The notes beneath the pieces are model-generated. The model did not search any database. It saw nothing but the letters and a program-made list of their open reading frames with translations, and was not told where the DNA came from. The position numbers were made by a program, and so were the translations under genes. Below are positions 11,912-22,820 of a stretch of 64,000 nucleotides of DNA, in pieces; positions within the stretch are counted from its first letter, which is position 1; each line of letters opens with the position of its first letter. Origin of the DNA: Corydoras sp. C115 (Eukaryota > Chordata > Actinopteri > Siluriformes > Callichthyidae); assembly GCA_019802505.1 (NCBI GenBank), contig JAFMOC010000105.1, positions 434,001-498,000 of the forward strand, given 5' to 3'.

Positions 11912-12233
11912 TTATACACATAATACATATACATATACATACAGAATATATATATATATATATATTTAGTATCTTACTGCATTTATCGCAACACCATGTT
12001 ATTAAAGAGTTCTGGATCTGAGTCTGTGTATAAATGACACGTAGGTATAAGCTAAGCTAACAAGACATATGCTTAGTTATAAAGTCAGCGACATGCCGTG
12101 ACATTCTCACCTTTATTAGCGCCAGATATTCCTCTCGCAGTCTCTGAACCCACAGCTCTTTGTCTCTTGGGCCAGAATTGGTTTTTAAAAGAGGGATTTC
12201 AGAAACTATTTTCCTTGTGGCTTCATCGGCCAT
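6093..12233 (-). CDS. ufc1: UFC1, UFM1-conjugating E2 enzyme, six exons with two frame breaks
   Basis: UFC1 carries UFM1 as a thioester and passes it to the UFL1 ligase complex. Exons on the minus strand: 12111-12233 (starts MADEATRKIVSEIP), 10951-11018 (YVENNKTADNDWFRLESN), 8681-8745, 8518-8595, 8328-8418 (GGKICLTDHFKPLW, holding the catalytic Cys) and 6093-6173 (LGPWLAVEIPDLI, then stop). All junctions are GT-AG, and the assembled product would be near the 167 residues of the family. Exon 3 is 65 nt where 64 keeps frame, with an extra T in the run 8732-8735. Exon 4 is 78 nt where 77 keeps frame, with an extra T at 8585-8586. As written the frame stops soon after WFGK. Exons 1, 2, 5 and 6 are clean, so sequence error, a polymorphic null or a young pseudogene are all possible. 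The gene is head to head with tomm40l. Confidence 0.88.
6225..6340 (-). repeat. Old tRNA-SINE fragment
   Basis: gattgggatcgaaatc followed by ccctaaccactgagccacca recalls inverted box B and box A. Strongly diverged. Confidence 0.45.
6882..7225 (+). mobile_element. Full-length SINE, form A
   Basis: Starts gggcggcacgg and ends gaatgaatg. The flanks share atttactat at 6873 and 7236. Confidence 0.92.
7833..8064. mobile_element. Foldback MITE with long terminal inverted repeats
   Basis: Ends are CGGAGCCCCTAAAGG and its complement. Inverted arms of about 60 bp (to 7895 and from 8008) share cgagaggaacatgagtaaaa. The 9-bp aatctgtta flanks both sides (7824-7832, 8066-8074, one extra T at right). Confidence 0.85.
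8257..8319. repeat. (AAT)n microsatellite in ufc1 intron 5
   Basis: About 20 trinucleotide units ending just beyond the exon 5 donor. Confidence 0.95.
8890..8950 (-). pseudogene. Partial out-of-order copy of ufc1 exon 4
   Basis: Read on the minus strand, 8890-8925 repeats the first 36 nt of ufc1 exon 4 after the same CACAG acceptor, and similar intron sequence follows to about 8950. It encodes IPVTYSATAPEV in frame, without the extra base seen in exon 4, and then diverges. It lies upstream of exon 3 in transcription order, so it cannot be a simple alternative exon 4. Confidence 0.75.
8975..9040. repeat. Short interspersed repeat fragment
   Basis: gcctttattggtcccacaat followed by ggggaaa is a recurrent fish repeat tail. 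Confidence 0.45.
9083..9426 (+). mobile_element. Full-length SINE, form B
   Basis: Form B: gggtctatc, gagatgttc, agaggataaagcgggag and an (ATGA)n tail. Perfect duplication atatgcatataatg at 9069 and 9427. Confidence 0.94.
9670..10018 (+). mobile_element. Non-LTR retrotransposon 3' end
   Basis: A decayed frame ends LACGYKKSFVPSAVNILNK, the style of a reverse transcriptase C-terminus, followed by a 3' UTR ending in (ATTCT)n. Confidence 0.65.
10045..10855 (+). mobile_element. L2/CR1-type LINE 3' end
   Basis: The frame GGRAFSHKAPQL...SFKNKLKTHLFNLAF is the usual end of such ORF2 proteins. A 3' UTR with gccactgtcgc and tgtaaagctgctttg, ending in aagcgctatataaataaat, follows. Confidence 0.75.
11190..11375 (-). 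mobile_element. Core-type SINE tail, copy 1
   Basis: Contains catttagcagacgctttta then tccaaagcgacttacaaatg, the reverse of the widespread fish 3' core. Related to 48726 and 58374. Confidence 0.8.
11464..11530. repeat. (CA)n/(TA)n microsatellite
   Basis: Alternating CA and TA blocks. Confidence 0.9.
11534..11848 (-). mobile_element. SINE, form B, head truncated at a microsatellite
   Basis: The tail is at left. The head ends at gctgagaggtg and runs into TG/TA repeats. Confidence 0.9.
11849..11965. repeat. (TG)n(TA)n(CA)n compound microsatellite
   Basis: Several blocks of dinucleotide repeat. Confidence 0.9.
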
Positions 12234-13320
12234 GTTGCCGGTCAGAGTACCTACTGAAAACTAGGGCTGTGTTCCAAACAGCAGTGTCCTCCCTTCACTT
12301 CGGAACTACAAAATAATAAAAAAAGCCCTGAAATACCCTAATATTCTTATTTCGGAAACAAAATTTAACTTCATATTGTCACGCCTTCTATAATGCTTAA
12401 AATGTGTAGATTTCATATTTTAAATGAATGTGTATAAAATAAACTGCTGCCCTACATAGGTGATTGAATGTGATTTGTAACACAGCATATGTGTTTTGGC
12501 GTTTCGACGTCACAGAATATCAAAACTAGAACTGTTATGTGCCAAACTTTCTGGTAAATAATAATAATAATAATGTTTTTAAGAAACAATTACAAGCAGT
12601 AGAATTATTTTATCATAGCCTGATTTAATCACACTATTTCTTATAGCTGTATTTGCTTTTCCAGACGGGAATATTTTGCCGTTACACGTTACGTCAATCG
12701 TTGAAGTCGACATCTGGGACACATTCCAAATGACAATATAAACCCTTATTATGAACCCTATTATCTTAATGAAAGACCAATTTTACACAGCCTACCTAGT
12801 GAGTTTTACATGTAATCTACGTTCATTTGAAACGGCACAAGGTTGTCCCGTTTGTGTTAAAGAGCTGTCATCCCTGAGCATCCTTTTAAGCTTGTCTTGT
12901 TTTCATGTGTTTTCGTTATTTCCACATTTAAAACTAACATATTATTACATTTAAATGTCTTACTTACCAATTGGCGATCCATGCTGATACAGAGTGAGTA
13001 TTACTTGCTTATTAGGGCAAATTGTGTTGACCTATGGACAGTTAGATGAATAAATCTTATTATTATGCTTTTTTTTTGTACAGTGGCCATGCCTTCAGTT
13101 TTTAAATGGTGCATTGTGTGTGTTGTCTCCATAGTAATGGTATCTCATTTGTTGCTTGTAAGATATGAAGATGCACCTGCAGCTCATTTGTATTATGATG
13201 CAAGATGCAATTATATTCTTTTTCTTTTTTTAATTTTTTTTAAATTAATTTTTTTTTTTTTTTACAGGTAACTTGACCAGTTCAAATTGAAAGTTAGCCT
13301 CATTTCAGGTACTGGCTCTC
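12234..13320. promoter_or_regulatory. ufc1-tomm40l divergent intergenic region
   Basis: 1.1 kb between two divergent starts, with no CpG-rich core visible. A polypyrimidine run ending in ttttacag at 13268 suggests that a tomm40l 5' non-coding exon lies upstream. Confidence 0.5.
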
Positions 13321-16300
13321 ATGGGCAGTGTTCTGGCCTTGTCGTCTTGCCCAGGGCGTCAGAATTCGCTCTTTCCTCGGGACAGACCCCTCTCCAGGTG
13401 GGAGAAGAAAGAGGGGAAGCTTACAAACCCAGGCAGCTTTGATGGTCTTCACCGAAGCTGTAAAGGTAGAACAAAAAACCTGGTAGATCTCATGGCTGAT
13501 GGTTCAGAAAAGAAAAAGATATTGCCTATGCTTTGTTATGGCAGTTAAAATTATTTTCTGGTGGTATATTGAGCTGTATTTCCCAAAATATTGCAGATGT
13601 AAGACATTTAATAACAACGGAACATTTATGTCTGCTTAGATGTGTTTCCCCAGCAAATTGAAGGAGTGAAAATGATGATTAACAAAACCCTCAGCAGCTT
13701 CTTTAAGGTTTTTTAATCATGTTTTTTTAATCCAGTCATATTTTCTCAATTAACTTTTATTCATTCATTCATTATCTCCCGCTTTATCCTCTATTAGGGT
13801 CGCGGTGGGGTTCCCCATGCCCATCCAGGGGAGAACGTCTCGGGCGCTGGGCAGACAGACCAGGACAGGGCGCCAATCCATCGCTGGGCACACACTCACT
13901 CACACAGACACACTCTATATGGGGCAATTTGGAGAACTCAATTGACTTGATTCATGTTTTTGGACTGTGGGAGGAAACCGGAGAACCCGAAGGAAACCAA
14001 CGCAGACACGGGGAGAACATGAAAACTCCACCCAGATTGAGATTCGAACCGGGAATCCCTAGTGCTGAGAGGCGAACGTGCTGACTACTAAGCCACCGTG
14101 CCGCCCATTAACTTTCATTTCAAATAAAATAAAAACGATATCTTTGACTTGACCGTGTCTACCGAAACATGTGATCACAACATTTTGACAACATTTTGAC
14201 AACATTTTGTTTATTAAACAATAGCAATAGTGGTTAGCACTTTCGCCACTCAGCGTTAGGGATTCCCGGTTCGAATCCCCATCTGGGTGGAGTTTTCATG
14301 TTCTCCCCGTGTCTGCGTGGGTTTCCTCCGGGTTCTTCAGTTTCCTCCCACAGTCCAAAAACATGGATCAAATCAATTGAATTCTCCAAATTGCCCCATG
14401 TAGAGTGTGTTTGTGTGCGTGTCTGTGTGTGTGAGTGTGTGCCCAGCGATAGATTGGCACCCTGTCCTGGGTGTATCTGCCCAGCACCCGAAACGTTCTC
14501 GCCTGGATGGGCATGGGGAACCCCCCCCCCGTGACCCTAATATAGGATAAAGTGGAAGATAATGGATGGATGAATGAATGAAACAAAACAGTATAAGCTT
14601 TTAAATTCATCTGAATAAGGAACACATTTGATCATAGTGATTTTAACTGTGGCATGACTACTGATGCCAGACAGACAGGTTTAATGTGTCCGTTTTTTAA
14701 TATTTATAACATAGACTTGGTGGCACGGTGGCTTAGTGGTCAGCACGTTCGCCTCTCAGCACTAGGGATTCCCGGTTCGAATCCCCATCTGGGTGGAGTT
14801 TCCATGTTCTCCCCGTGTCTGCGTGTCCGGGTTCTCCGGTTTCCTCCCACAGTCCAAAAACATGGATCAAGTCAATTGAGTTCTCCAAATTGCCCCATAT
14901 AGAGTGTGTCTGTGTGAGTGTGTGCCCAGCGATAGATTGGCGCCCTGTCCTGGGTGTATCTGCCCAGCGCCCGAGATGTTCTCCCCTGGATGGGCATGGG
15001 GAACTCCCCGCGACGCTAATAGAGGATAAAGCGGAAGATAATGAATGAAAAATGAATGATCAGATAAACAATTGATGATCCTTCTGCTGGATGTTTCCTC
15101 TATAGGTCAACCATACCTTTCATCTTAGTGCTGTTGCTCCATCTACTTACCGCTTCCATGTTGAGCACCTGCAATCAGACACAGACAGCAAAGAAACTGT
15201 ATGTAATCCGGTGTTGTTTGCTTTTGCTTTATGTGTAAATATATTGTATGATCCAAATGCCATTCTTGTTTATAGGGTTCTCCCATGCTGATTGGAGAAA
15301 TGGACTCTTCTGGCAGCCTAAATGCACATTCTCTGTTTTACTTGAGTGAGCGAATACGAGCCAAAGCTGTGTTTCAGGTTAGCTCTGTGTTAAAGTGTAT
15401 AGACTTCAATAAACTGTGTTTTAGGTTCGCTGTTTAATATGTTCTTTTATAAATATGTTGGGTGGTTACAATGCTAAGAGTAACGAAGCATTAAGTAAAA
15501 TTAGCTCAGTTATCTCGAATCCCCATCTGGGTGAGTTCCATGTTCTCCCCGTGTCTGCGTGGGTTTCCTCCGGGTTCTCCGGTTTCCTCCCACAGTCCAA
15601 AAAACATGGATCAAGTCAATTGAATTCTCAAAATTGCCCCATATAGAGTGTGTCTGTGTGAATGAGTGTGTGCCCAGCGATGGATTGGCGCCCTGTCCTG
15701 GGTGTATCTGCCCAGCGCCCGAAACGTTCTCCCCTGGATGGGCATGGGGAACCCCCCCGCGACCCTAATAGAGGATAAAGCGGGAGATAATGAATGAATG
15801 AATAGCTCAGTTATCTATGTGGAGACCAAAATGCCTTTACGTTAGTACATTACATTATCTAAAGTGAATTTAAAGTATCCCATGGGGCAATAAGGATTAA
15901 GGGTCTTCCCAAACCTAGTCCATAAAAGTTTAAAAGGTGTGTTGTGTTAAAACGTTATTTCTGAGAAGCTTTGTAGATCCTAGATCTGGCTTACTGTAGA
16001 TATCTGCGAAAAATATGTAAATACTGAACAACTATTAATATTTTAATCTGTGTTTAAATGTTTAAATGTAACATTTGTATATTTTGCAGACTGTACAGTC
16101 TCAGTTTGTCACATGGCAATTTGAGACTGAGTACAGAGGCAGTGATTTCACAGCTGCCATCACGATGGCCAATCCAGACATCTTTAGAGAATCTGGTGAG
16201 ATTTAAAAAATGCAGACGTATATTTACTTTTTGCTAAAATCGTTATCTTGTTTAATATAAAGAAGGGCACTTTAGATGAAAGTCTGTCCACTTATGTCAT

Positions 16301-19300
16301 TGTTTTGCAGTGTCTAAGGCAGGGGTGCTCAATACATCGATGTCAGGTAGATCGCGATGGAGGTTTGAAAAAAAAATCACGTATCAGGGCTTTTAGTATC
16401 GGAAGCACTTATACACACGCGCACACATTCACACACAATGTGATTCATTCTGAATCGCGATCTCTATCGCTGTGTAAGCGAGCAGTCTGCCCCTCCCGTC
16501 TCTCTCGCTGTTCCAAAAACCAGCACGTGGCACGCCTCCGTGCCTAAATCCGAAGCACTGGATCATGAATCATCTACATTAGATAGTTTCTGTTTGTATT
16601 TTTGCATTTTATTAGACTGACAAGACGAGTGAAGGACTTCGCATCAAAAGAAATAAAATACCACTTTCATTTAGAGTGGGGGGTTGAATATTTTTTTGCG
16701 ATGTCAAACTCAAAATGCCTTTTCTTGATTTGCCAGGTAGCCATTGCACTTCCATTGTGTTTGGTCATTTGGGTATTAAAACCAACTTTTCGCCATGCTA
16801 TTTTCTGCAATTTCTGTGAAAATGGCGTCTGAAGCCGTCTTTTCTATGCTGATTCGACAATACTAACATTCATCTATCCATCCATTATCTTCCGCTTTAT
16901 CCCATTCAGGGGAGAACGTCTCAGGCGCTGGACAGATACACCCAGGACAGCGGGGCAATCTATCACTGGGCACACACTCACACACACACTCTATATGGGG
17001 CAATTTGGAGACTTCAATCGAATTGATCCATGTTTTTGGACTGTGGGAGAGACCCGGAGAACCCGGAGGAAACCCACGTGGAGACGGGGAGAACATGGAA
17101 ACTCCACCCAAATTGGGATTCAAACCGGGAATCCCTAATGCTGAGAGGAGAACATGCTAACCACTAAGCCAACATGCCCCCCCAATACTAACATGATGTG
17201 TGTAAACAGGTTGTTTCAATATAAAAGCCTAAAAAAATTATTAACCCTGGTAGATCTCGATGACCTGTCTAATGGAAAAGTAGATCTCGGGCCAGAAAAG
17301 TGTGGGCACCCCTGGTCCAAGGCATGATTTCTGTCAGGTTTGTTAGAAATGATTCCAAAGTAGAAACTGCGTCCTGCCCTGTTTTATCAGTTTTTATGAC
17401 ATCACACCATATCATCTAGACAAAATGGCTAAAACTCCTATATATTATATTTCTTTCACAGTTATAATGGTGGCACACTTTCTCCAGAGTGTATCTCCAC
17501 AGCTGGTTCTTGGTGGAGAGTTGGTTTATCACCGAGGGCGAGCTGAAGAAGGTGGCATCCTCACCCTCGCTGGCCAGTACTCAGGTTTACAAAGCATATG
17601 TTGCTTTTACAGCTATAATTAACTTTTTATTATCCATCCATCCATTATCTTCCACTTTATCCTATATTAGGGTCGCGGGGAGGGGTTCCCCATGCCCATC
17701 CAGAGGAGAACGCCTCGGGCACGGGGCAGATACCCAGGACAGGGCGCCAATCTATCACTGGGCACACACTCACTCACTCACACACACACTCTATATGCGG
17801 CAATTTGAAGAACTCAGTTGACTTGATCCATGTTTTTGGACTATGGGAGGAAACCGGAGAACCCGGAGGAAATCCACACGGACAAGGGGAGATCATGGAA
17901 ACCCCACCTAGATGGGGATTCGAACCGGGAATCCCTAGTGCTGAGAGGCGAACGTGCTAACCACTAAGCCACCCTAACTTTTTATTATATACGCTATATA
18001 CACAAAAGTATAAGGACATCTATACATTACTGTTGTTGGTCTTTCTATCTATACAACATTTCTCTGGTTAAGCTTTATTTACAGTATCTATGGGGAAAAT
18101 TTAAAAGAAGAAAAAAAGTACTTGTTAGGTCTTCATTTTGACTGTAACCATATTTCTGCAGAAAAAAAATACCCACTGCATATTTAATTATACCTTATTC
18201 CAACAGAAGCAGCTTTTTACACTAATTATTTGAAATACTGGACTATATTTTGGCTGTTTAGAGTTCAGGCCAATATGTCTTTTATATTATAAGCTTAAAT
18301 GCTTTTAATCTATATAAACGCAGTTAGTGAAACTGTCTTAATATGCAATTTTTTTTCAGGGCCTAATTGGGTAGCTACCCTTAATGCTGGTAAAGGAGGT
18401 GCTCATGCTAGTTATTATCATCGAGCCAACAAGCAGGTATGCGATTTGGTGTAAATAAGACTTGGTATACACCCAGTCAAAGCATGCAAGATTGCATTTT
18501 ACAATTCAACAATATAATATAGTATGTATTGACTGCATCGTCCAAAATGGTGTATAATTTATTTCCAAGTTAAAATTAACAAGTGCATTCTGTGTAATAG
18601 CACCAATTTATTTCATGCCAAAGATTGTATATGTAAGGTACAGTGGATGTTTTCCCCCCAGATCCAGGTTGGTGTGGAGTTTGAGGCCAGCACAAGAACC
18701 CAGGAGACCAAATTTTCATTTGGATACCAAATGGATTTACCAGAAGCCAACATGGTCTTTAGAGGTAGGAATCTTACCCATGCTCTGGGTACGGTAATCA
18801 GATGTGCATTTATTAGTACAGTATATGGTTTGGCTAAATGTAAACAGTTATCCTTTTCCTAAATTTAGACAGATAGCCATACAATGTACACTGTTGCTAT
18901 GTTTGCTTTGCTTGAGACTACTACTACTACTACTACTAGTTTTAAAGTTATAAGTAGTTAAAATCAGCATGGTTGAGGATTGGTGGTAGATAAGTCCTGA
19001 TTATATTATTGGTGGGATATATATGGAGACTAATATTCTTAAACAACCAGTGAATATTTGCAAATATATATTCATTCATTCATTATCTTCTGCTTTATCC
19101 TATATATTAGAATTGCGGGGTGGGGGGTTCCCCATGCCCATCCAGGGGAGAACGTTTCGGGCGCAGGGCAGATAGACCCAGGACAGGGCGCCAATCTATC
19201 GCTGGGCACACACTCACTCAAACAGACACACTCTATATGGGGCAATTTGGAGAACTCAATTGACTTGATCCATGTTTTTGGACTGTGGGAGGAAACCGGA

Positions 19301-19726
19301 GAACCCGGAGGAAACCCACGCAGACACGGGGAGAACATGGAAACTCCACCCAGATGGGGATTCGAACTGGGAATCCCTAGTGCTGAGAGGCAAACGCGCT
19401 GACCACTAAACCACCGTGCCGCTGCTATTTGCAAATATAAGCATTAATTTTTTTTTTATCTAAATAAAAAGTTTTGAGTACTGGCATGGGGCAGCACTCG
19501 GCTTTGGCTCAAGTAAAAATTATATAAGCAGAAGATTTTCAGGATTAAAACTAATTAATTATGTATATTATGTATAATCTTGTTAGGTATGTTGGACAGC
19601 CGGTGTATCATTGGAGGTGTTATCGAAAAGCGGTTATGTCCTCTTCCAGCGACATTAATCATGGGCGCCTTCGTCAACCACAGAGGAGACAAGCTGCAGG
19701 TTGGCCTTGGGGTGAATGTTGGCTAA
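13321..19726 (+). CDS. tomm40l: TOMM40L, mitochondrial outer-membrane import channel paralogue
   Basis: This is a Tom40-type beta-barrel of the outer mitochondrial membrane. Nine coding exons: 13321-13465, 13640-13707, 15106-15198, 15276-15377, 16090-16195, 17462-17584, 18360-18436, 18662-18764 and 19587-19726. They sum to 957 nt, giving 318 residues, with every phase matching. The product opens MGSVLALSSCPG, has NPGSFDGLHRSCK near residue 37, and carries family blocks GEMDSSGSLNA, VAHFLQSVSPQLVLGGEL, GAHASYYHRANKQ and FSFGYQMDLPEANMVFRG. The short N-terminus without the proline-rich extension of TOMM40 favours TOMM40L (308 residues in human). The exon 2 donor (AAG|GTTTTT) is weak. Introns hold five SINEs and a hAT-like element. 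AATAAA at 20185-20190 is the likely poly(A) signal. Human TOMM40L also lies close to UFC1. Confidence 0.95.
13758..14106 (-). mobile_element. Full-length SINE, form B, tomm40l intron 2
   Basis: Duplication attaacttt at 13749 and 14107. Confidence 0.93.
14228..14580 (+). mobile_element. SINE, form A, tomm40l intron 2
   Basis: The first few bases of the head are missing. It contains a local gtgtgtttgtgtgc expansion. Confidence 0.9.
14718..15049 (+). mobile_element. SINE with mixed A/B diagnostic bases
   Basis: Form-A gggtgtatc is combined with form-B gagatgttc and agaggataaag. About 10 nt are deleted at the gcgtgggtttcc block. Confidence 0.9.
15516..15802 (+). mobile_element. 5'-truncated SINE with perfect duplication
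   Basis: Begins at cgaatccccatc inside box B. Flanked by tagctcagttatct at 15502-15515 and 15803-15816. Confidence 0.93.
16320..17314. mobile_element. hAT-like element in tomm40l intron 5, interrupted by a SINE
   Basis: Terminal inverted repeats are CAGGGGTGCTCA and its near complement TGGGCACCCCTG. 8-bp duplications gtctaagg and gtccaagg (one mismatch) lie at 16312-16319 and 17315-17322. An internal frame with MSNSKCLFLIC recalls the BED-finger region of hAT transposases. No intact transposase. Confidence 0.8.
16870..17183 (-). mobile_element. SINE nested in the hAT-like element
   Basis: Perfect 11-bp duplication aatactaacat at 16859 and 17184. About 25 nt are deleted around the ggttccccatgcc block. 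Confidence 0.93.
17634..17974 (-). mobile_element. SINE, form A, tomm40l intron 6
   Basis: Inserted 49 bp after the exon 6 donor, with the 14-bp duplication taactttttattat at 17620 and 17975. Confidence 0.94.
19069..19425 (-). mobile_element. Full-length SINE, tomm40l intron 8
   Basis: Perfect duplication tatttgcaaatata at 19055 and 19426. Mostly form A, with form-B gatagaccc. Confidence 0.94.
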
Positions 19727-22700
19727 GTCTCAAATGGAACTCCAGTAAACTTCTCTCAGGTCTGTTCAGCCAAAATGACTGGGACTGTCTTGCCAGTTCC
19801 GACCTTAAGGCTGCATCAGAATGAATGGTTCATATGGATGCACTTGAACAGATACAGGATTCACAGTTCTGCATTCACCTGGAGTTAACGCGATGATCCA
19901 AATACTTCCTTTTGTCCGGTGCTGCCCTTCCTTAAAAATGACTTTTATAACACCTCAAAGACCTCATTTGATCTTCAGCTAAACTGGATGTTCACTGGTT
20001 TAGTGCAAGTGCTATAACTACATGGATGCATTTTAAGTTTTCTAGGTTCTATATGTAAAGCTTCTGTATGTACAGATAAGTGCTTACACAAAAAATATAT
20101 ATTATAACAATTGCCTAACATGTAATTAGTTATTGCCATTGACCCTAAATACTGTCCGTTAACTTCAATTATTTAATCATATATAATAAAGGACAGACTT
20201 AAATTTCTCTCAGAAAGTTACGACTGAACGATCGGCAGCCAAAATGTTTATAACAAACTGACATTCTCACATTTTGTCATTCCTACATGTTGGCTATATA
20301 GCTTTTTGACTGGAGATAATCGATATCCACAAATAAATATGACATTTTTCTGATGGAGACTGATACGGAGGCTTATGTCAGGGACCAATCACCTGTAACG
20401 TTTCTACACAAATATGAATATGAAATTAAAAACCCTTTTACATTTGAGTTAGCTTATGTTAGTTATTCTTATTAGTAGTACTGCTGAAAACATTTTTCGG
20501 AGATTATTGTTGAGAAAACGCAGAAGAAATTATGGAAAAGCTCTTCCAGCATGAACACTTCCATAGCATTGGGATGCACTTATGTATAGGGGGGTCACCC
20601 ATCTCCTATTATGCAAAATTGGTTTTTATTAAAAAATAAAAGGGTTAGGTTTGAATTAGTTTTTTGTGCTACTGACATAATGTGTATTTCATTTTGTAAA
20701 AACAGACAGTGGTGAGGTTTAAATCTCCCATAGTACATACATGCAACAAATTTTATGAATATTTTCTATTTTCAGTAATACACAAATGCACAGTGTTTAA
20801 ATATTTTACCAGTTTTTATGACATCAGACCACATTAGCTAGACAACCTTTTACATTTAACCTTTAAAATACCTTCATAGTATAGATATAAGACTGTATTG
20901 TGTTCTATCTGTTTACTATAACTGATATAACCACAGATGTATACAAATGTAAAAATTGAATATTTCTGATTTCTGGATCTCTTTTGCTATTAGTACAGAT
21001 CTTTAAACTGATCACAGGACTGTATGTGCTATTAGTTTTATGTGAATAATTTATTCATACATTGAATAATTTAAAAGCACTTTACATCCTCAACTCCGGT
21101 ACAGCTTTTTTAAATTTAAACATTGTTTATCAGATACAAACATATTGGCTAGTTTTTTTTTTTCTCTGCCATTAGAAAGGAATAACATATTTAGGACTGT
21201 ATAGTAAAGTAATAAGGTCACCGAAATGAATCATAAGGTCAGAATTTAAAACAAATTATTTACTGCAACAAAAAGATGAGGTCAGCAATTTTACTTTTTG
21301 TAATCCAATGTTAGGTACTACTATAATCTCTCAGATGTTGAATCACATAAGCCAGCGTTAATCATCTTAATCCTGATGTCTTATAAATAACCTTTTATTT
21401 TTAGATAGATGTATTTTAACGTTTATCTAGGAATATCTATCTGCTGTCTATTAATTTTATTTATGTCAATTTATTATTTATATAATGAATGAGTATGAAA
21501 AACCAACAAAAAAATTATTTAAGTGACATTGACCACCAACAATAGTTCTGACAAATCTCACAAGTGGGTATTTTAATTTATAAGGTTGTACATAAACTCT
21601 CTATTCTTTCTTTATTTATTAATTTATTAAAGCTGTAAAACTGCTTTTAATGCTGGCAAAACTGAAAAAAAGTCCTTCATTAACCAGCTTATTCTGAGTT
21701 GTAACCTGACTTTGCGATGTTCGTATTAATCCAATGTTTTAATTTATAAATACATTTATTAAATGTATTACCTAATGATGTTCTTTTCAGTGTGCAGACA
21801 TTTTAGATGACCATTAATGGGATTATGGGATTAGGCTGGCCCGTTGAGTTACATAATTCATTGGTAATTCATTGGTCTATATTAGGCTTCATGTCTTATA
21901 AATAACATAGTTATGTATTTTAACATCTGTATGCTATATACCGTAAACATAAACTGCATGCTGTTTTCTTTTAAAAATAATAATTAATCAGGACAGTTTT
22001 ATCTGTATGAATAAATTTAGCTTTAATTACGTGGAGATACCAATGACTTTTAAAAATTCTAACGATTTGACGCAAGTGCATCTTCAATGGGCTGAAAACT
22101 CCTGCGAAATTCTAGCTGTGCAACAGGAACATCAGGTTTTTCAGTTTACAGAGACGAATTAGATTTGTACTCAGTTTTACGCACATTTGTTTTCATGACA
22201 ATGGACTCGCTCAGTTCAGCCTGGATGATTCAGAACATTCAGATGATTCAGAGCAAGTTGCCATTTAACGTCCTGGGCTTTTGAGAGCAATATTGATGTG
22301 AGATTTGTTTATCATTTTTGCTTAGCGCATGACACACCTCTTTCTGGATAAGCAAGATTTTATGCACACCCACTTTCAAATAGGTGAGTGCTCTACCTCT
22401 TCAAATAAAAGTCTGTGTGGCATCTACAGGGTTCATATGTCCTCCTGTTTCTGTAACGCCTCTGACAGAGCTTCAGTAAACGTACCTGATGTAAGAACTG
22501 TGTTGGTAAGTCATTGATTTAGCTCATTGTTCAAAGATGATTATGTGATTCAGAGCATTTGAAATAAAGATCATGTGCTAACTTGTTCATACTTGAGGAA
22601 CTTACCTGCCCGAACTTGAATTCCAGTATTTGTCATTCGACAGGGAGCAAAACTCTCAAAATTTTCAAAACACTGGATGTTAATATTTTGTTCGATTTGG

Positions 22701-22820
22701 GTGAACAAACCAGCAACCCATGGACTAATGTCATGCACAATTCTCCTGACTTTATGTTGCAGGGCATGAATTACTGATGCTTGCTCTGTTTCAAAGACTC
22801 AATGGCAGCAAGACACAATA
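19727..22820. other. tomm40l 3' UTR and intergenic region
   Basis: The UTR is probably to about 20,210. Beyond that is AT-rich sequence with no SINE copy. Open stretches at 22,329-22,517, each ending near a GT donor, could be receptor 5' non-coding exons, but nothing confirms them. Confidence 0.4.

Noticed and set aside
16602..16832. Possible independent gene with a cysteine pair (CLFLICQ)
   Set aside because: It lies inside the hAT-like element and is best read as a transposase remnant.
22583..22777. Open frame upstream of the receptor as a possible first exon
   Set aside because: The signal-peptide exon at 22821-22881 with a phase-1 donor explains the receptor start better.
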